Origin: Pseudomonadota bacterium
Lineage (GTDB): Bacteria > Desulfobacterota > Anaeroferrophillalia > Anaeroferrophillales > Anaeroferrophillaceae
Assembly: GCA_011042595.1 (NCBI GenBank)
Contig: DQWO01000247.1
Location: 1 to 15,843, forward strand
DNA length: 15,843 nucleotides
Reading direction: 5' to 3'
Under the pieces are notes generated by a model. The model made no database searches and was not told the origin of the DNA. It worked only from the letters and a program-made list of their open reading frames with translations. Positions within the stretch are counted from its first letter, which is position 1; each line of letters starts with the position of its first letter. The position numbers and the translations under genes are program-made. Below are positions 6,454 through 14,208 of this stretch, piece by piece.

Positions 6454-7811
6454 TTCAGCTGCCGAAGACCGCGGTTATCACCCTGGGCTGTCCGAAAAAT
6501 CAGGTAGATGCTGAACAGTTGCTGTTCCTGCTGGCCCACGATGGATTTCCTCTTGTGGGCCAGGTGGATGAAGCTGAAGCAATCATTGTTAATACCTGTG
6601 CCTTCATCCAGCCGGCGGTGGAAGAATCACTTGATACTATCCTGGAGATTGCCGGGCATAAGCAAAATGGACGTTGCCGCTACCTGCTAGTCATGGGCTG
6701 CCTGCCTCAACGTTATGGTCAAGAGTTGCTCAAACAGATCCCCGAAATTGATCTGGCCCTTGGCACATCATCCTTTCCGAAACTTCCGGAACTTTTACTG
6801 AAACTTCTACAGGACAAATCGCCAACACGGCTTCATGTATCCCCACCAGACTACCGGAATACCTGTGGTCTGCCACAAACCACCAGCCAGCCCCATAGCG
6901 CGTATCTCAAAATTGCCGAAGGCTGTGACAATCACTGCAGCTACTGCATAATTCCACAGCTCAAGGGAAAACAGGCCAGTTTTCCCCCGGCCGAGCTGAC
7001 CCACAAAGCCGCAGAACTTGCCGATGCCGGAGTCAAAGAACTGAATATAATCGCCCAGGATATAACTGCTTACGGGCAGAAGCTTTCGGACCGGACTGAC
7101 CTTGTCCAGTTACTGGAAAAGCTGAATGAGATTAATGGTCTGGAGTGGATTCGCCTATTATATGCCTATCCGGGGAAAGTCAGTGATAAACTCATAAATC
7201 TGCTGGGAGAGCAAACAAAAATCTGTCCCTATCTCGACCTGCCTATCCAGCATATCAGTGACCCGGTACTGAAACGCATGAACCGCCATGACCGCTCTCA
7301 AACCATCAGAGAAACCATTTATAAATTGGGCTCACTGAAACGAAATATTCACCTGAGAAGCACGGTAATCGTCGGCTTTCCGGGTGAAACTGACCGTGAT
7401 TTTCAACTCCTGTTGGATTTTATCGGCGAAGGACATTTCACCTACCTTGGCTGTTTTCCCTATTGGCCGGAAACCGGTACCAAAGCCGCGATGATGGAAA
7501 CCCAAATTGAAGAGTCCGTTAAAGAGGAACGATGCCGGGCCATAATGGATTGCCAGCGCCGGATTACCAGCCGACACCTGCAGGAATATATCGGCAAAAG
7601 TATACCTCTATTGATGGAAGGTGAAAGCCTCGAGTCCGAATTTCTGCTCCAGGCAAGAACAGCTTTTCAGGCCCCTGATATTGATGGAATTACCTATATA
7701 ACTGAGGGCTTTTCCCAAGCAGGTGAAATAGCTTCCGGAAGAATTAATCAGGTACATGACTATGATCTTTTTGCATCCCTGAATGAGACTTCTGTGAAAA
7801 CCTCCACATAG
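6450..7811 (+). CDS. rimO: Ribosomal protein S12 methylthiotransferase RimO
   Basis: A 453-residue radical SAM enzyme that adds a methylthio group to a conserved Asp of ribosomal protein S12. Three N-terminal cysteines for the auxiliary Fe-S cluster are visible: Cys14 (TLGCPKNQVD), Cys50 (VNTCAF) and Cys84 (VMGCLPQR). The radical SAM triad is Cys159, Cys163 and Cys166 (C-x3-C-x2-C). The end (about 390-450) is a TRAM domain. GCPKN rather than GCQMN near the N-terminus separates it from MiaB. The start at 6450 overlaps the ilvE stop as ATGA, matching translational coupling, and gives the expected N-terminus. An in-frame ATG at 6423 inside ilvE would add nine unconserved residues. rsmE follows after 12 bases. 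Confidence 0.96.
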   Translation: MIQLPKTAVITLGCPKNQVDAEQLLFLLAHDGFPLVGQVDEAEAIIVNTCAFIQPAVEESLDTILEIAGHKQNGRCRYLLVMGCLPQRYGQELLKQIPEIDLALGTSSFPKLPELLLKLLQDKSPTRLHVSPPDYRNTCGLPQTTSQPHSAYLKIAEGCDNHCSYCIIPQLKGKQASFPPAELTHKAAELADAGVKELNIIAQDITAYGQKLSDRTDLVQLLEKLNEINGLEWIRLLYAYPGKVSDKLINLLGEQTKICPYLDLPIQHISDPVLKRMNRHDRSQTIRETIYKLGSLKRNIHLRSTVIVGFPGETDRDFQLLLDFIGEGHFTYLGCFPYWPETGTKAAMMETQIEESVKEERCRAIMDCQRRITSRHLQEYIGKSIPLLMEGESLESEFLLQARTAFQAPDIDGITYITEGFSQAGEIASGRINQVHDYDLFASLNETSVKTST

Positions 7812-7823
7812 ATCCATTTATCC

Positions 7824-8570
7824 ATGGCTAATTTCAGCTATACCAGACAGATATCAGGCGCCACAGCCAGTTTTGATCAGGATGAATACCGTCATTTCAT
7901 TACCGTACTGAGAAAAAAACCCGGAGATCTAATTGATTTCCTTGACGGTCAAGGCGGCAAGTATACTGGCAGAATAATTGCCATCGATACCGCAAACAAT
8001 TCATTTCAGGCTGAAGTGAAAACCCACCGCCACTGCCGGCCGAACTCCCCTTCCATCACCCTGGCCCTGGCCCTCCCCAAGGGGAAAAAATTTGTTTTCA
8101 TCATTCAGAAGGCGGTCGAGCTGGGCATCCGGAAAATTATCCCGCTGGAAACCCGCTATTCAGTCAAACAACTGCCGGCAAGCCGGGATAAAGAACGCAA
8201 GCTTATCCAATGGCAGAAAACAGCCCTTGAAGCAATCAAACAGTGCGGCAATCCATATCTGCCTGAAATCAAACATCCTATTCCCCTGACATCCTTGAAC
8301 TTGCCAACCGGAAAAAATTGCGTAAAACTGCTCTTCCATGGACCAGCTGCTGAAGGAATTTCAACCCAGGAGGCGGCCCTGGCCCGTGCCCGGGAAGTCA
8401 TCATGATTATTGGTCCGGAAGGCGGATTTTCACCGGAAGAAATTGAATTTCTATCCGGACAAGGGTGTCAGACAATAAGCCTCGGTTCCAATATTTTACG
8501 CCTTGAAACTGCTGTCATTGCGGCCACAGCTATCGTCCAATACCTTACCTCAACTTTGACGGCTTCGTAA
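7824..8570 (+). CDS. rsmE: 16S rRNA (uracil(1498)-N(3))-methyltransferase RsmE
   Basis: A 248-residue SPOUT-class methyltransferase using SAM to methylate N3 of U1498 of 16S rRNA in the 30S subunit. An N-terminal PUA-like domain (about 1-70) is followed by the knotted catalytic domain with ALPKGKKFVFIIQKAVELG (82-101), GPEGGFSPEE (197-206) and LGSNILRLETA (220-230), the SAM-binding loop signature. Length matches the family. No strong ribosome site precedes the ATG, so translation may depend on rimO just upstream. Coding ends in TTGACGGCTTCGTAA, giving a C-terminal L-T-A-S after the conserved domain. The stop lies inside a sequence that may be a dispersed repeat. Both rRNA and S12 modification genes in one operon point to ribosome maturation. 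Confidence 0.96.
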   Translation: MANFSYTRQISGATASFDQDEYRHFITVLRKKPGDLIDFLDGQGGKYTGRIIAIDTANNSFQAEVKTHRHCRPNSPSITLALALPKGKKFVFIIQKAVELGIRKIIPLETRYSVKQLPASRDKERKLIQWQKTALEAIKQCGNPYLPEIKHPIPLTSLNLPTGKNCVKLLFHGPAAEGISTQEAALARAREVIMIIGPEGGFSPEEIEFLSGQGCQTISLGSNILRLETAVIAATAIVQYLTSTLTAS

Positions 8571-8574
8571 AAGC
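8555..8574. repeat. Possible dispersed repeat motif spanning the rsmE stop codon
   Basis: The motif TTGACGGCTTCGTAAAA covers the last codons and stop of rsmE. From memory, closely similar sequences recur in intergenic regions and gene ends of several deltaproteobacterial genomes. There is only one copy in this window, so this cannot be shown here. Confidence 0.25.
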
Positions 8575-8824
8575 TGATAGGTTCATAGATTAGACCAGGA
8601 CACAGGCCGGCACCTTTTTTAATTCCCAACCCTGTTACGGATGGCAGGTGTCACCGACGGTCTGAAACTGCATTATTCATAGCGGCATGAAAATGTGACA
8701 ACTACCTATTGACTTTCTTCCTGAAAAAATTTAAAAATTATTCTTCCTGATTTTCTTCGAATTCTTCCCTTTATAAAAATCTTGATTCGTTGTTTCATTG
8801 GTCATTATAGAGGTGACTGCTTTT
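8571..8824. other. Gene-free spacer upstream of the exporter, with direct repeats
   Basis: No protein gene or recognised riboswitch was found. The first half contains short inverted repeats (for example ACCGACGGT near 8651) and a T-run after GGCCGGCACC near 8615 that might end the rsmE transcript, but without a convincing stem. The second half is AT-rich. TTCTTCCTGA occurs exactly at 8715-8724 and 8741-8750, and TTCTTCC again at 8762-8768. A possible -35 TTGACT is at 8709-8714 with TAAAAA 17 bases later. Confidence 0.4.
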
Positions 8825-8932
8825 ATGAAACAGCTGAGAAAGAAAAATGGCGTCATTGCGGTAAATTATTACGTCCTGATTCACGTAATTACAAAAAGCA
8901 AAGATAATATAACAAGCCTGATTGCCGAATAG
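8825..8932 (+). CDS. Possible 35-residue leader or small protein
   Basis: A short ORF begins ATGAAACAGCTGAGA and ends TAG 41 bases before the exporter gene. A fair ribosome site (GAGGTGA) is eight bases from the ATG. The peptide has a basic N-terminus (MKQLRKKNG) followed by a short apolar stretch (VIAVNYYVLIHVIT), too short to be sure of membrane insertion. No family was recognised. It could be a leader peptide for the exporter, a small membrane protein, or chance; only the ribosome site and position favour it. Confidence 0.35.
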   Translation: MKQLRKKNGVIAVNYYVLIHVITKSKDNITSLIAE

Positions 8933-8973
8933 AATCAACTTTATCCAGTTAAAAATGTACACCGTATAAGAAT

Positions 8974-10005
8974 ATGATCGAATTTTTTCGCGAAAGCCTG
9001 AGCCACGCCCTCATGATCACGGGCTTCGTTTTTGTGATGATGCTGGTGATTGAATACCTGAATGTGTTTACCGCAGGGGTGTGGCAGCAGGGGCTGCGTG
9101 GCAGTCGCTGGAAACAATACTTACTTGCCTCTTTTCTGGGAGCCACCCCTGGCTGTCTGGGAGCTTTTGCGGTTGTATCCCTCTATTCTCACCGGGTGGT
9201 TTCATTGGGGGCGGTGGTAGCAGCCATGATCGCCACCAGCGGTGACGAATCGTTTGTCATGCTCTCCATGATTCCAAGGACAGCCGTTTTTATTTTTCTC
9301 ATCTTATTGCTGGTGGGCATTGCGGCCGGTATTTTGACTGACGTGCTGTTCGGCAAAAAAGAAGCTCAATGGACCGCTACCGGCCACGAATTCAAAGTAC
9401 ACGAGGAGGAGGTCTGCAACTGTTTTTCCCGGCGGCACATAATGGAAAACTGGCGCCATTGCACCCTTGCCCGAGGCGTGCTATCTTTCACCTTGATGCT
9501 GTTCACCTTCGGTCTGCTCAGTGGCCAACTGGGACCCCCAACTTGGAACTGGGTCAAAACAACCCTGTTTTTGACCTCTGGGGTAGGACTGTTCATCGTT
9601 TCCACCGTACCGGACCATTTCCTGGAGGAACACCTCTGGGAACACGTGGCGAAGGTTCACGTGCCTCGGGTGTTTCTGTGGACCTTCGGAGCACTGCTGC
9701 TCATGCACCTGTTGGTGGATCATTTTCACCTTGCAGGGTGGATGCAGGAAAACCGTTTGGTCATGCTGGTGATCGCCTGTCTCGTGGGATTGATTCCTGA
9801 ATCCGGGCCTCACTTGATTTTTCTTACCCTGTTTACGAAAGGGGCCATCCCCTTCAGTGTCCTCTTTGCCAGTTCGATCGTTCAAGACGGTCACGGCATG
9901 CTGCCCCTGCTGGCAGAATCCCGCCTGGACTTTTTACGGATCAAGGGAATTAACTTCTGTGTTGGCTTGATGGTTGGACTGATCGGTTATTGGAGCGGTT
10001 GGTAA
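8974..10005 (+). CDS. Putative 10-TM heavy-metal/manganese exporter (ArsP_2, DUF2899 family)
   Basis: A 343-residue inner-membrane protein with about ten hydrophobic segments in two homologous halves. The first half has GATPGCLGAFAV (56-67) followed by MIATSGDESFVML (85-97). The second has GLIPESGPHLIFL (272-284) followed by SIVQDGHGMLPLL (301-313). This repeated proline-break layout is that of the putative manganese/arsenic permeases placed in Pfam ArsP_2. The halves are joined by a soluble loop (about 128-165) rich in metal ligands: His138, His143, Cys148, Cys150, His155, His162 and Cys163. Transport direction and metal are inferred from family naming only. The ribosome site before ATG 8974 is weak. 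It converges on rtcB with a 56-bp gap and no clear terminator. Codon choice looks slightly G-richer than its neighbours, which may be a hint of separate ancestry. Confidence 0.8.
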   Translation: MIEFFRESLSHALMITGFVFVMMLVIEYLNVFTAGVWQQGLRGSRWKQYLLASFLGATPGCLGAFAVVSLYSHRVVSLGAVVAAMIATSGDESFVMLSMIPRTAVFIFLILLLVGIAAGILTDVLFGKKEAQWTATGHEFKVHEEEVCNCFSRRHIMENWRHCTLARGVLSFTLMLFTFGLLSGQLGPPTWNWVKTTLFLTSGVGLFIVSTVPDHFLEEHLWEHVAKVHVPRVFLWTFGALLLMHLLVDHFHLAGWMQENRLVMLVIACLVGLIPESGPHLIFLTLFTKGAIPFSVLFASSIVQDGHGMLPLLAESRLDFLRIKGINFCVGLMVGLIGYWSGW

Positions 10006-10061
10006 AGATATGGAAACCTCGGAAAAGATAACGATAGATGATAAGCGTTTTCACGAAGCCT

Positions 10062-11240
10062 TTATCCTTTGATAACGGCCAAGGGCTTTAACTCAACCAG
10101 GACTTCAACCAGATCGAGCTGGCTGTCGATCACTTTATCAATATCTTTGTAGGCTCCGGCTGCTTCGTCGAGGTCCCTGCGACTGCGGATAGAGTGGAGA
10201 ATTCCCTGGTCATCCAGGCGTTTCTGCTCTTGTTCGAGATCAAGCTGGCGCTGGGCCTGTTTACGGCCCATTCGGCGTCCGGCCCCATGAGAACAGGAGG
10301 AAAAACTCTTCGGATTTCCTTTACCGCGAACAATATAGCTCGGCGTCCCCTGAGAGCCGGGAATAATACCAATTTCACCGTCTTGGGCCCGAGTCGCGCC
10401 CTTGCGATGGACCATGACATTCTTATTAAAATGGCTCTCCATAACGGCATAGTTATGGGCAATATTGATCAACGGATCAAAAGATACCGGTGCCGCGTAC
10501 ATTAGCAAAGCCGCCTTGACACGCTCCATCATAAGTTTGCGGTTGGCATAAGCAAAATCAATACAGTAGTGCATTTCACTGATATATTTCCGCCCGGGCT
10601 CGCTGTCAATGGGCAGAAAGGCGAGCTGCCACTGTTTGGGAATTTTTGAGCCCCAGCGGCGGTTCAAATCGATTGCCAAGCGGTTGTAATAGTTGGCAAC
10701 TTTAAAACCAATATTACGGCTGCCAGAATGGATCATAATCCAGATGAAGCCGTCGTTGCCTTTTTGAATCTCAATGAAATGGTTGCCACCGCCCAGGGTA
10801 CCGAGCTGGGTCAAGGCATTTTCGAATTCCCGCGAGATGACCGGCAAATCTTTCAGGGAATAGCCCACCGGCTTCGGCATCAGAGCCGGGTTCTGTGGCC
10901 TTTGGTGATGTTTGAAGCCCACAGGTACGGAGCGACGAATTTCGCCGATAACTTTGCGCAGACGGTCCGTGGCGATCGCAGTCAGCGAGGTTTTAACGGC
11001 ACACATACCGCAGCCGATATCAACCCCGACAGCATTGGGAATTACCATATCAGGCGAAGCCATAACCCCGCCGATAGGCATGCCATAGCCGAGATGGGCA
11101 TCAGGCATGACGGCAACATGCTTGAAGATAAAAGGCAGGTTAGCCAGGTTTTGAACCTGGGCAAAAGCCCCCGGCTCGATATCATCCAACCAGAGGATAA
11201 TCGGTTTTTTTTCAGTGGTGATGATCTTTTTCATTTTCAC
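10062..11240 (-). CDS. rtcB: RNA-splicing ligase RtcB family protein
   Basis: A 392-residue GTP- and Mn(II)-dependent RNA ligase joining 2',3'-cyclic or 3'-phosphate ends to 5'-OH ends, in RNA repair or tRNA splicing. The metal ligands of the family are all present: Asp74 and Cys77 (GVDIGCGM), Asn153-His154 (GGGNHFIE), His171 (HSGSRNIG) and His262 (IAHNYAV). The nucleophile His318 that carries GMP is in CSHGAGRRMGR. VMPDAHLGYGMPIG near residue 50 is also diagnostic. Length is close to the 408 residues of E. coli RtcB. The start is uncertain: the listed start is GTG (11238-11240) and an ATG lies two codons downstream at 11232-11234; neither has a strong ribosome site. No rtcA or sigma54 regulator rtcR is nearby; the divergent neighbour is a GemA-like gene. 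Confidence 0.95.
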   Translation of the reverse strand: MKMKKIITTEKKPIILWLDDIEPGAFAQVQNLANLPFIFKHVAVMPDAHLGYGMPIGGVMASPDMVIPNAVGVDIGCGMCAVKTSLTAIATDRLRKVIGEIRRSVPVGFKHHQRPQNPALMPKPVGYSLKDLPVISREFENALTQLGTLGGGNHFIEIQKGNDGFIWIMIHSGSRNIGFKVANYYNRLAIDLNRRWGSKIPKQWQLAFLPIDSEPGRKYISEMHYCIDFAYANRKLMMERVKAALLMYAAPVSFDPLINIAHNYAVMESHFNKNVMVHRKGATRAQDGEIGIIPGSQGTPSYIVRGKGNPKSFSSCSHGAGRRMGRKQAQRQLDLEQEQKRLDDQGILHSIRSRRDLDEAAGAYKDIDKVIDSQLDLVEVLVELKPLAVIKG

Positions 11241-11259
11241 CGGTCTGTCAAAGGATTGG

Positions 11260-11288
11260 TTGACAACTGCTCTTTATCAAAGCATAAT
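11260..11288 (+). promoter_or_regulatory. Strong sigma70 promoter for the GemA-like gene and ettA
   Basis: A perfect -35 TTGACA (11260-11265) is followed after exactly 17 bases by CATAAT (11283-11288), five of six -10 bases. The predicted transcript starts about 17 bases before the GemA-like ATG and includes its GGAGGG ribosome site. The promoter lies within the 71-bp divergent gap next to the rtcB start, so the two directions may interfere. Confidence 0.7.
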
Positions 11289-11311
11289 CGATCTGTAGGA
11301 GGGCTGTCAAC

Positions 11312-11686
11312 ATGATTGATCATAAAAAACTGGCCGTCATCCATATCGTCAAACGGGAACTTGGACTCTCCGATGACGAGTACCGGGATATCCTACACAC
11401 GGCGGCCGGCGTCAATTCAGCCAAAGATCTGGATGAAGCCGGTTTTCGCCGCCTGATGCAATTTTTTGCCCGCAGCGGTTATTATCGCATCAATCTCCAG
11501 GGCCTCACCCTGCGACAAAAGCTCTTCATTGAGCACCTGTTTGAAGAATTGCACTGGAACCCGCCCCATTGCCGTAATTTTCTGCTGAAATATTACCGGA
11601 AACCCGATATAGAGGGGTTAAACAAAAAAGAAGCCAGCAAGGTCATCGAAGCCTTGAAACAGATCAAGAAACATCGTCAGAGCTGA
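11312..11686 (+). CDS. GemA/Gp16-like (DUF1018) stand-alone protein
   Basis: A 124-residue soluble protein with the layout of the phage Mu GemA (Gp16) family. It has an N-terminal helix KLAVIHIVKRELGLSDDEYR, then GVNSAKDLDEAGFRRLM and a second helical block with R-Q-K-L-F-I-E-H-L-F. It ends in a Lys-rich helix (EASKVIEALKQIKKHRQS). In Mu, GemA is an early gene linked to host gene modulation; the biochemical role is not established. No other phage gene is present here, so it may be a domesticated or always-cellular member. GGAGGG lies eight bases before the ATG, and a near-consensus promoter sits upstream. ettA follows after 26 bases, probably cotranscribed, and rtcB is divergent. Family assignment is from pattern recognition and is moderately certain. 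Confidence 0.72.
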   Translation: MIDHKKLAVIHIVKRELGLSDDEYRDILHTAAGVNSAKDLDEAGFRRLMQFFARSGYYRINLQGLTLRQKLFIEHLFEELHWNPPHCRNFLLKYYRKPDIEGLNKKEASKVIEALKQIKKHRQS

Positions 11687-11712
11687 AAAATCAATACGAC
11701 AGGAGAACTTCC

Positions 11713-13398
11713 ATGAGCCATGTCCCTGATAAGATCATCTATTCGATGATGCGGGTCAGCAAACAATACGATAATAAACCGGTTTTGAAAGATATCAGCC
11801 TTTCATATTTTTACGGCGCCAAAATCGGCGTCCTTGGCCTGAACGGTTCCGGCAAATCTACTCTCCTGCGCATTCTGGCCGGAGTCGAGAAGGAGTTTAA
11901 CGGCGAAACCTCCATCGCCCCCGGCCTGACGGTCGGTCTGCTTGAACAGGAACCTGAGCTTGAAGATGGGCTGACAGTTCGCCAGGTGGTTGAACAGGGG
12001 GTTCAGGAAACCGTTGACCTGCTGGCAGAGTTCAACCGGATTAATGAGAAATTTGCCGAACCCATGTCGGATGACGAGATGAACAAACTGATCACCCGAC
12101 AGAGTGGGGTCCAGGAAAAACTCGACAATCTCGATGCCTGGGATCTTGACGCCCGGCTCGAAATGGCCATGGATGCCCTGCGCTGCCCGCCGGCGGAAAC
12201 AGCTGTTAAAGTTCTTTCCGGCGGTGAGAAACGGCGCGTCGCCCTCTGTCGCCTGTTGCTGAAAAAACCCGATATCCTCTTGCTTGATGAACCAACCAAC
12301 CATCTCGATGCCGAAACCGTAGCCTGGCTCGAACAGCATCTACAGCGTTATGAGGGCACGGTTATCGCGGTTACTCATGACCGTTATTTTCTCGATAATG
12401 TGGCAGGTTGGATTCTGGAACTTGATCGTGGTCACGGCATTCCCTGGAAGGGAAACTACTCTTCCTGGCTGGAACAGAAGGAAAAACGGTTGGCCCAGGA
12501 GGAAAAAGAGGAATCAAAACGGCGAAAAACATTGCAGCACGAACTTGAATGGATTCGCATGACCCCGAAAGGACGACATGCCAAAGCCAAGGCCCGGATC
12601 AAGTCCTACGAAGATCTGCTCGGAAATGGCGGAAAGGAACAGATTCGAGACCTTGAAATTTACATTCCAGCCGGTCCGCGACTTGGCAAAATGGTCATAG
12701 AAGCGGAAGAATTGAGTAAAGGGTTTGGGGATCAACTGCTGTTTGAAAATTTAAGCTTTGCCCTGCCGCCGGGCGGCATTGTTGGGATTATCGGGCCCAA
12801 TGGGGCCGGCAAAACCACCCTTTTCAAGCTCATCACCGGCCAGGAAAAACCTGATGCCGGAACTATTCGCCTCGGCGAAAGCGTCAAACTGGCCTATGTC
12901 GACCAGAACCGTGATGACCTGAACCCGGAAGCTACCATATGGGAAACAATTTCCGCAGGACAGGACAGTCTCAAACTCGGCGACCGGGAGGTCAATTCCC
13001 GTGCCTATGTCGCCCGTTTTAACTTTTCCGGCTCCGAGCAGCAGAGGAAAGTCGGCCAGATGTCTGGTGGCCAGCGCAACCGGGTCCATCTGGCCCGCAT
13101 GCTTAAAGAAGGAGCCAATGTAATTCTCCTTGACGAACCAACCAACGATCTCGATGTCAACACCCTGCGAGCACTGGAAGAGGCTTTAGAAAATTTTGCC
13201 GGCTGCGCGGTTGTTATCAGCCATGATCGCTGGTTTCTGGACCGTATTGCAACTCATATTCTTGCCTTTGAAGGTGACAGCCAAATAGTCTGGTTTGACG
13301 GCAACTATTCCGAATACGAAACCGATCGCCAAAACCGCCTCGGCGCCAAAGCCAACCAGCCGCATCGAATCAAATATCGCCATTTAACCCGGAGTTGA
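11713..13398 (+). CDS. ettA: Energy-dependent translational throttle protein EttA (ABC-F ATPase)
   Basis: A 561-residue cytoplasmic ABC-F protein with two ATPase domains and no membrane segment; EttA binds the ribosomal E site and gates early elongation according to ATP/ADP. Domain 1 has Walker A GLNGSGKS (42-49), signature LSGGEKRR (168-175) and Walker B ILLLDEPTNHLD (188-199). Domain 2 has GPNGAGKT (361-368), MSGGQRNR (450-457) and ILLDEPTNDLD (471-481). The arm insertion (about 92-140) and the charged linker (about 255-305) are present. The stretches IPWKGNYSSWLEQK and the C-terminal R-I-K-Y match E. coli EttA (555 residues) closely, separating it from Uup or resistance ABC-Fs. The start has AGGAG eight bases upstream. 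It follows the GemA-like gene by 26 bases. Confidence 0.96.
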   Translation: MSHVPDKIIYSMMRVSKQYDNKPVLKDISLSYFYGAKIGVLGLNGSGKSTLLRILAGVEKEFNGETSIAPGLTVGLLEQEPELEDGLTVRQVVEQGVQETVDLLAEFNRINEKFAEPMSDDEMNKLITRQSGVQEKLDNLDAWDLDARLEMAMDALRCPPAETAVKVLSGGEKRRVALCRLLLKKPDILLLDEPTNHLDAETVAWLEQHLQRYEGTVIAVTHDRYFLDNVAGWILELDRGHGIPWKGNYSSWLEQKEKRLAQEEKEESKRRKTLQHELEWIRMTPKGRHAKAKARIKSYEDLLGNGGKEQIRDLEIYIPAGPRLGKMVIEAEELSKGFGDQLLFENLSFALPPGGIVGIIGPNGAGKTTLFKLITGQEKPDAGTIRLGESVKLAYVDQNRDDLNPEATIWETISAGQDSLKLGDREVNSRAYVARFNFSGSEQQRKVGQMSGGQRNRVHLARMLKEGANVILLDEPTNDLDVNTLRALEEALENFAGCAVVISHDRWFLDRIATHILAFEGDSQIVWFDGNYSEYETDRQNRLGAKANQPHRIKYRHLTRS

Positions 13399-13493
13399 TA
13401 AAACCAGACAATTCATTCTGCTGCCCGTAAAAAAAACCTTAAGAAATTCCGCGAAAATGACGAACAGTCAGTGAGAACACCTGGCTGCAATAA

Positions 13494-13512
13494 GGAAAAG
13501 ATTGCCTTTTCC
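13494..13512. other. Hairpin downstream of ettA
   Basis: GGAAAAG (13494-13500) and CTTTTCC (13506-13512) form a perfect 7-bp stem with loop ATTGC in the 154-bp gap between ettA and the zinc-ribbon gene. There is no T-run after it, so it is a weak terminator candidate at best; it may be an mRNA 3'-end structure or part of the next gene's leader. Confidence 0.35.
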
Positions 13513-13552
13513 CGCTGTATTTTCTCAACATTTACCTTAAATGAGGTCAACC

Positions 13553-14173
13553 ATGAAATGTCCAAAATGCAACTATACCAGTTTTGATTATCTGACTGAA
13601 TGCAAAAAATGCGGCCAACTTATGGATGAGGTTAAAAAACGTCTTAACTTGCAGTTAATCAAACCAACCATAAATATTGATGAAACGGTTGTTCAAGAAA
13701 CAGTAAACATAGTGGAAGATTCCACCAACGAGGTAGAAAAAACCGACCCCTTCACCGATCAAGAAGCATCCCTGGCAGATACCGGGGAGCAAGAAGAAGA
13801 TGAATTAATTGTCGTCAGTAGCATTACAGACAGTTTGCCGCCCCTTGAAGGGTTGGGCAGCATGGAAAACCTGCAGGATGAGGACTTAAATAGTAATGAA
13901 ACGGGTGACATAGATTTTAATAACGTGCAGACAGAGGAAAACCAGGGAATCATAGCCGGTTTCAATCCCAGCGATGAGCAGCTTGAAGAACTGCAAATCC
14001 AAGAGGAACCTGACATAGAGGAGGAAATGCCCGAACTTGATATCGAGATATCTGAGGATACAGGTAATAACCTTGAAGACTATGACCATGAAAAGGTCAT
14101 AGAGCTGACAGAAGATGATCAGATTTTTGATCTGGAACTGGACCTGGACGATAAAGAAACTACAACCAGCTAA
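13553..14173 (+). CDS. Zinc-ribbon protein with long acidic tail, function unknown
   Basis: A 206-residue protein. The N-terminus holds a zinc ribbon with Cys3-x2-Cys6 and Cys17-x2-Cys20 (CPKC ... CKKC). A short basic linker (EVKKRL) follows, then about 150 residues dominated by Asp, Glu, Ser and Thr with few hydrophobic residues, ending in D-L-E-L-D-L-D-D. The tail should be mostly disordered; no enzyme domain or membrane segment is visible. The ATG at 13553 is preferred because GAGGT lies just upstream. The in-frame ATG at 13541 overlaps that ribosome site. Small zinc-ribbon proteins with acidic tails are frequent but uncharacterised in deltaproteobacteria; binding to nucleic acid or a basic partner is only a guess. 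It ends about 35 bases before a strong terminator and converges on the SPFH gene. Confidence 0.82.
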   Translation: MKCPKCNYTSFDYLTECKKCGQLMDEVKKRLNLQLIKPTINIDETVVQETVNIVEDSTNEVEKTDPFTDQEASLADTGEQEEDELIVVSSITDSLPPLEGLGSMENLQDEDLNSNETGDIDFNNVQTEENQGIIAGFNPSDEQLEELQIQEEPDIEEEMPELDIEISEDTGNNLEDYDHEKVIELTEDDQIFDLELDLDDKETTTS

Positions 14174-14208
14174 ATAAAGATTGATTTACAGTATAACAAT
14201 AAAACCCC

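Noticed and set aside
8571..8824. Manganese (yybP-ykoY) or other riboswitch upstream of the putative metal exporter
   Set aside because: I looked for the conserved riboswitch core and a paired expression platform and did not find them; a covariance-model search would be needed to be certain.
10728..11315. 195-codon plus-strand ORF over rtcB
   Set aside because: Antisense to the conserved metal-binding core of RtcB; no motif or ribosome site.
11312..11686. Prophage remnant around the GemA-like gene
   Set aside because: Neighbours on both sides are housekeeping genes (rtcB, ettA); no integrase, transposase, structural gene or attachment repeat was seen.
11803..12339. 178-codon minus-strand ORF inside ettA
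   Set aside because: Shadow of the first ATPase domain of EttA; the plus frame carries Walker A, signature and Walker B motifs.
13399..13552. tRNA or small RNA gene between ettA and the zinc-ribbon gene
   Set aside because: No cloverleaf or T-loop sequence; only one 7-bp hairpin without a T-run.
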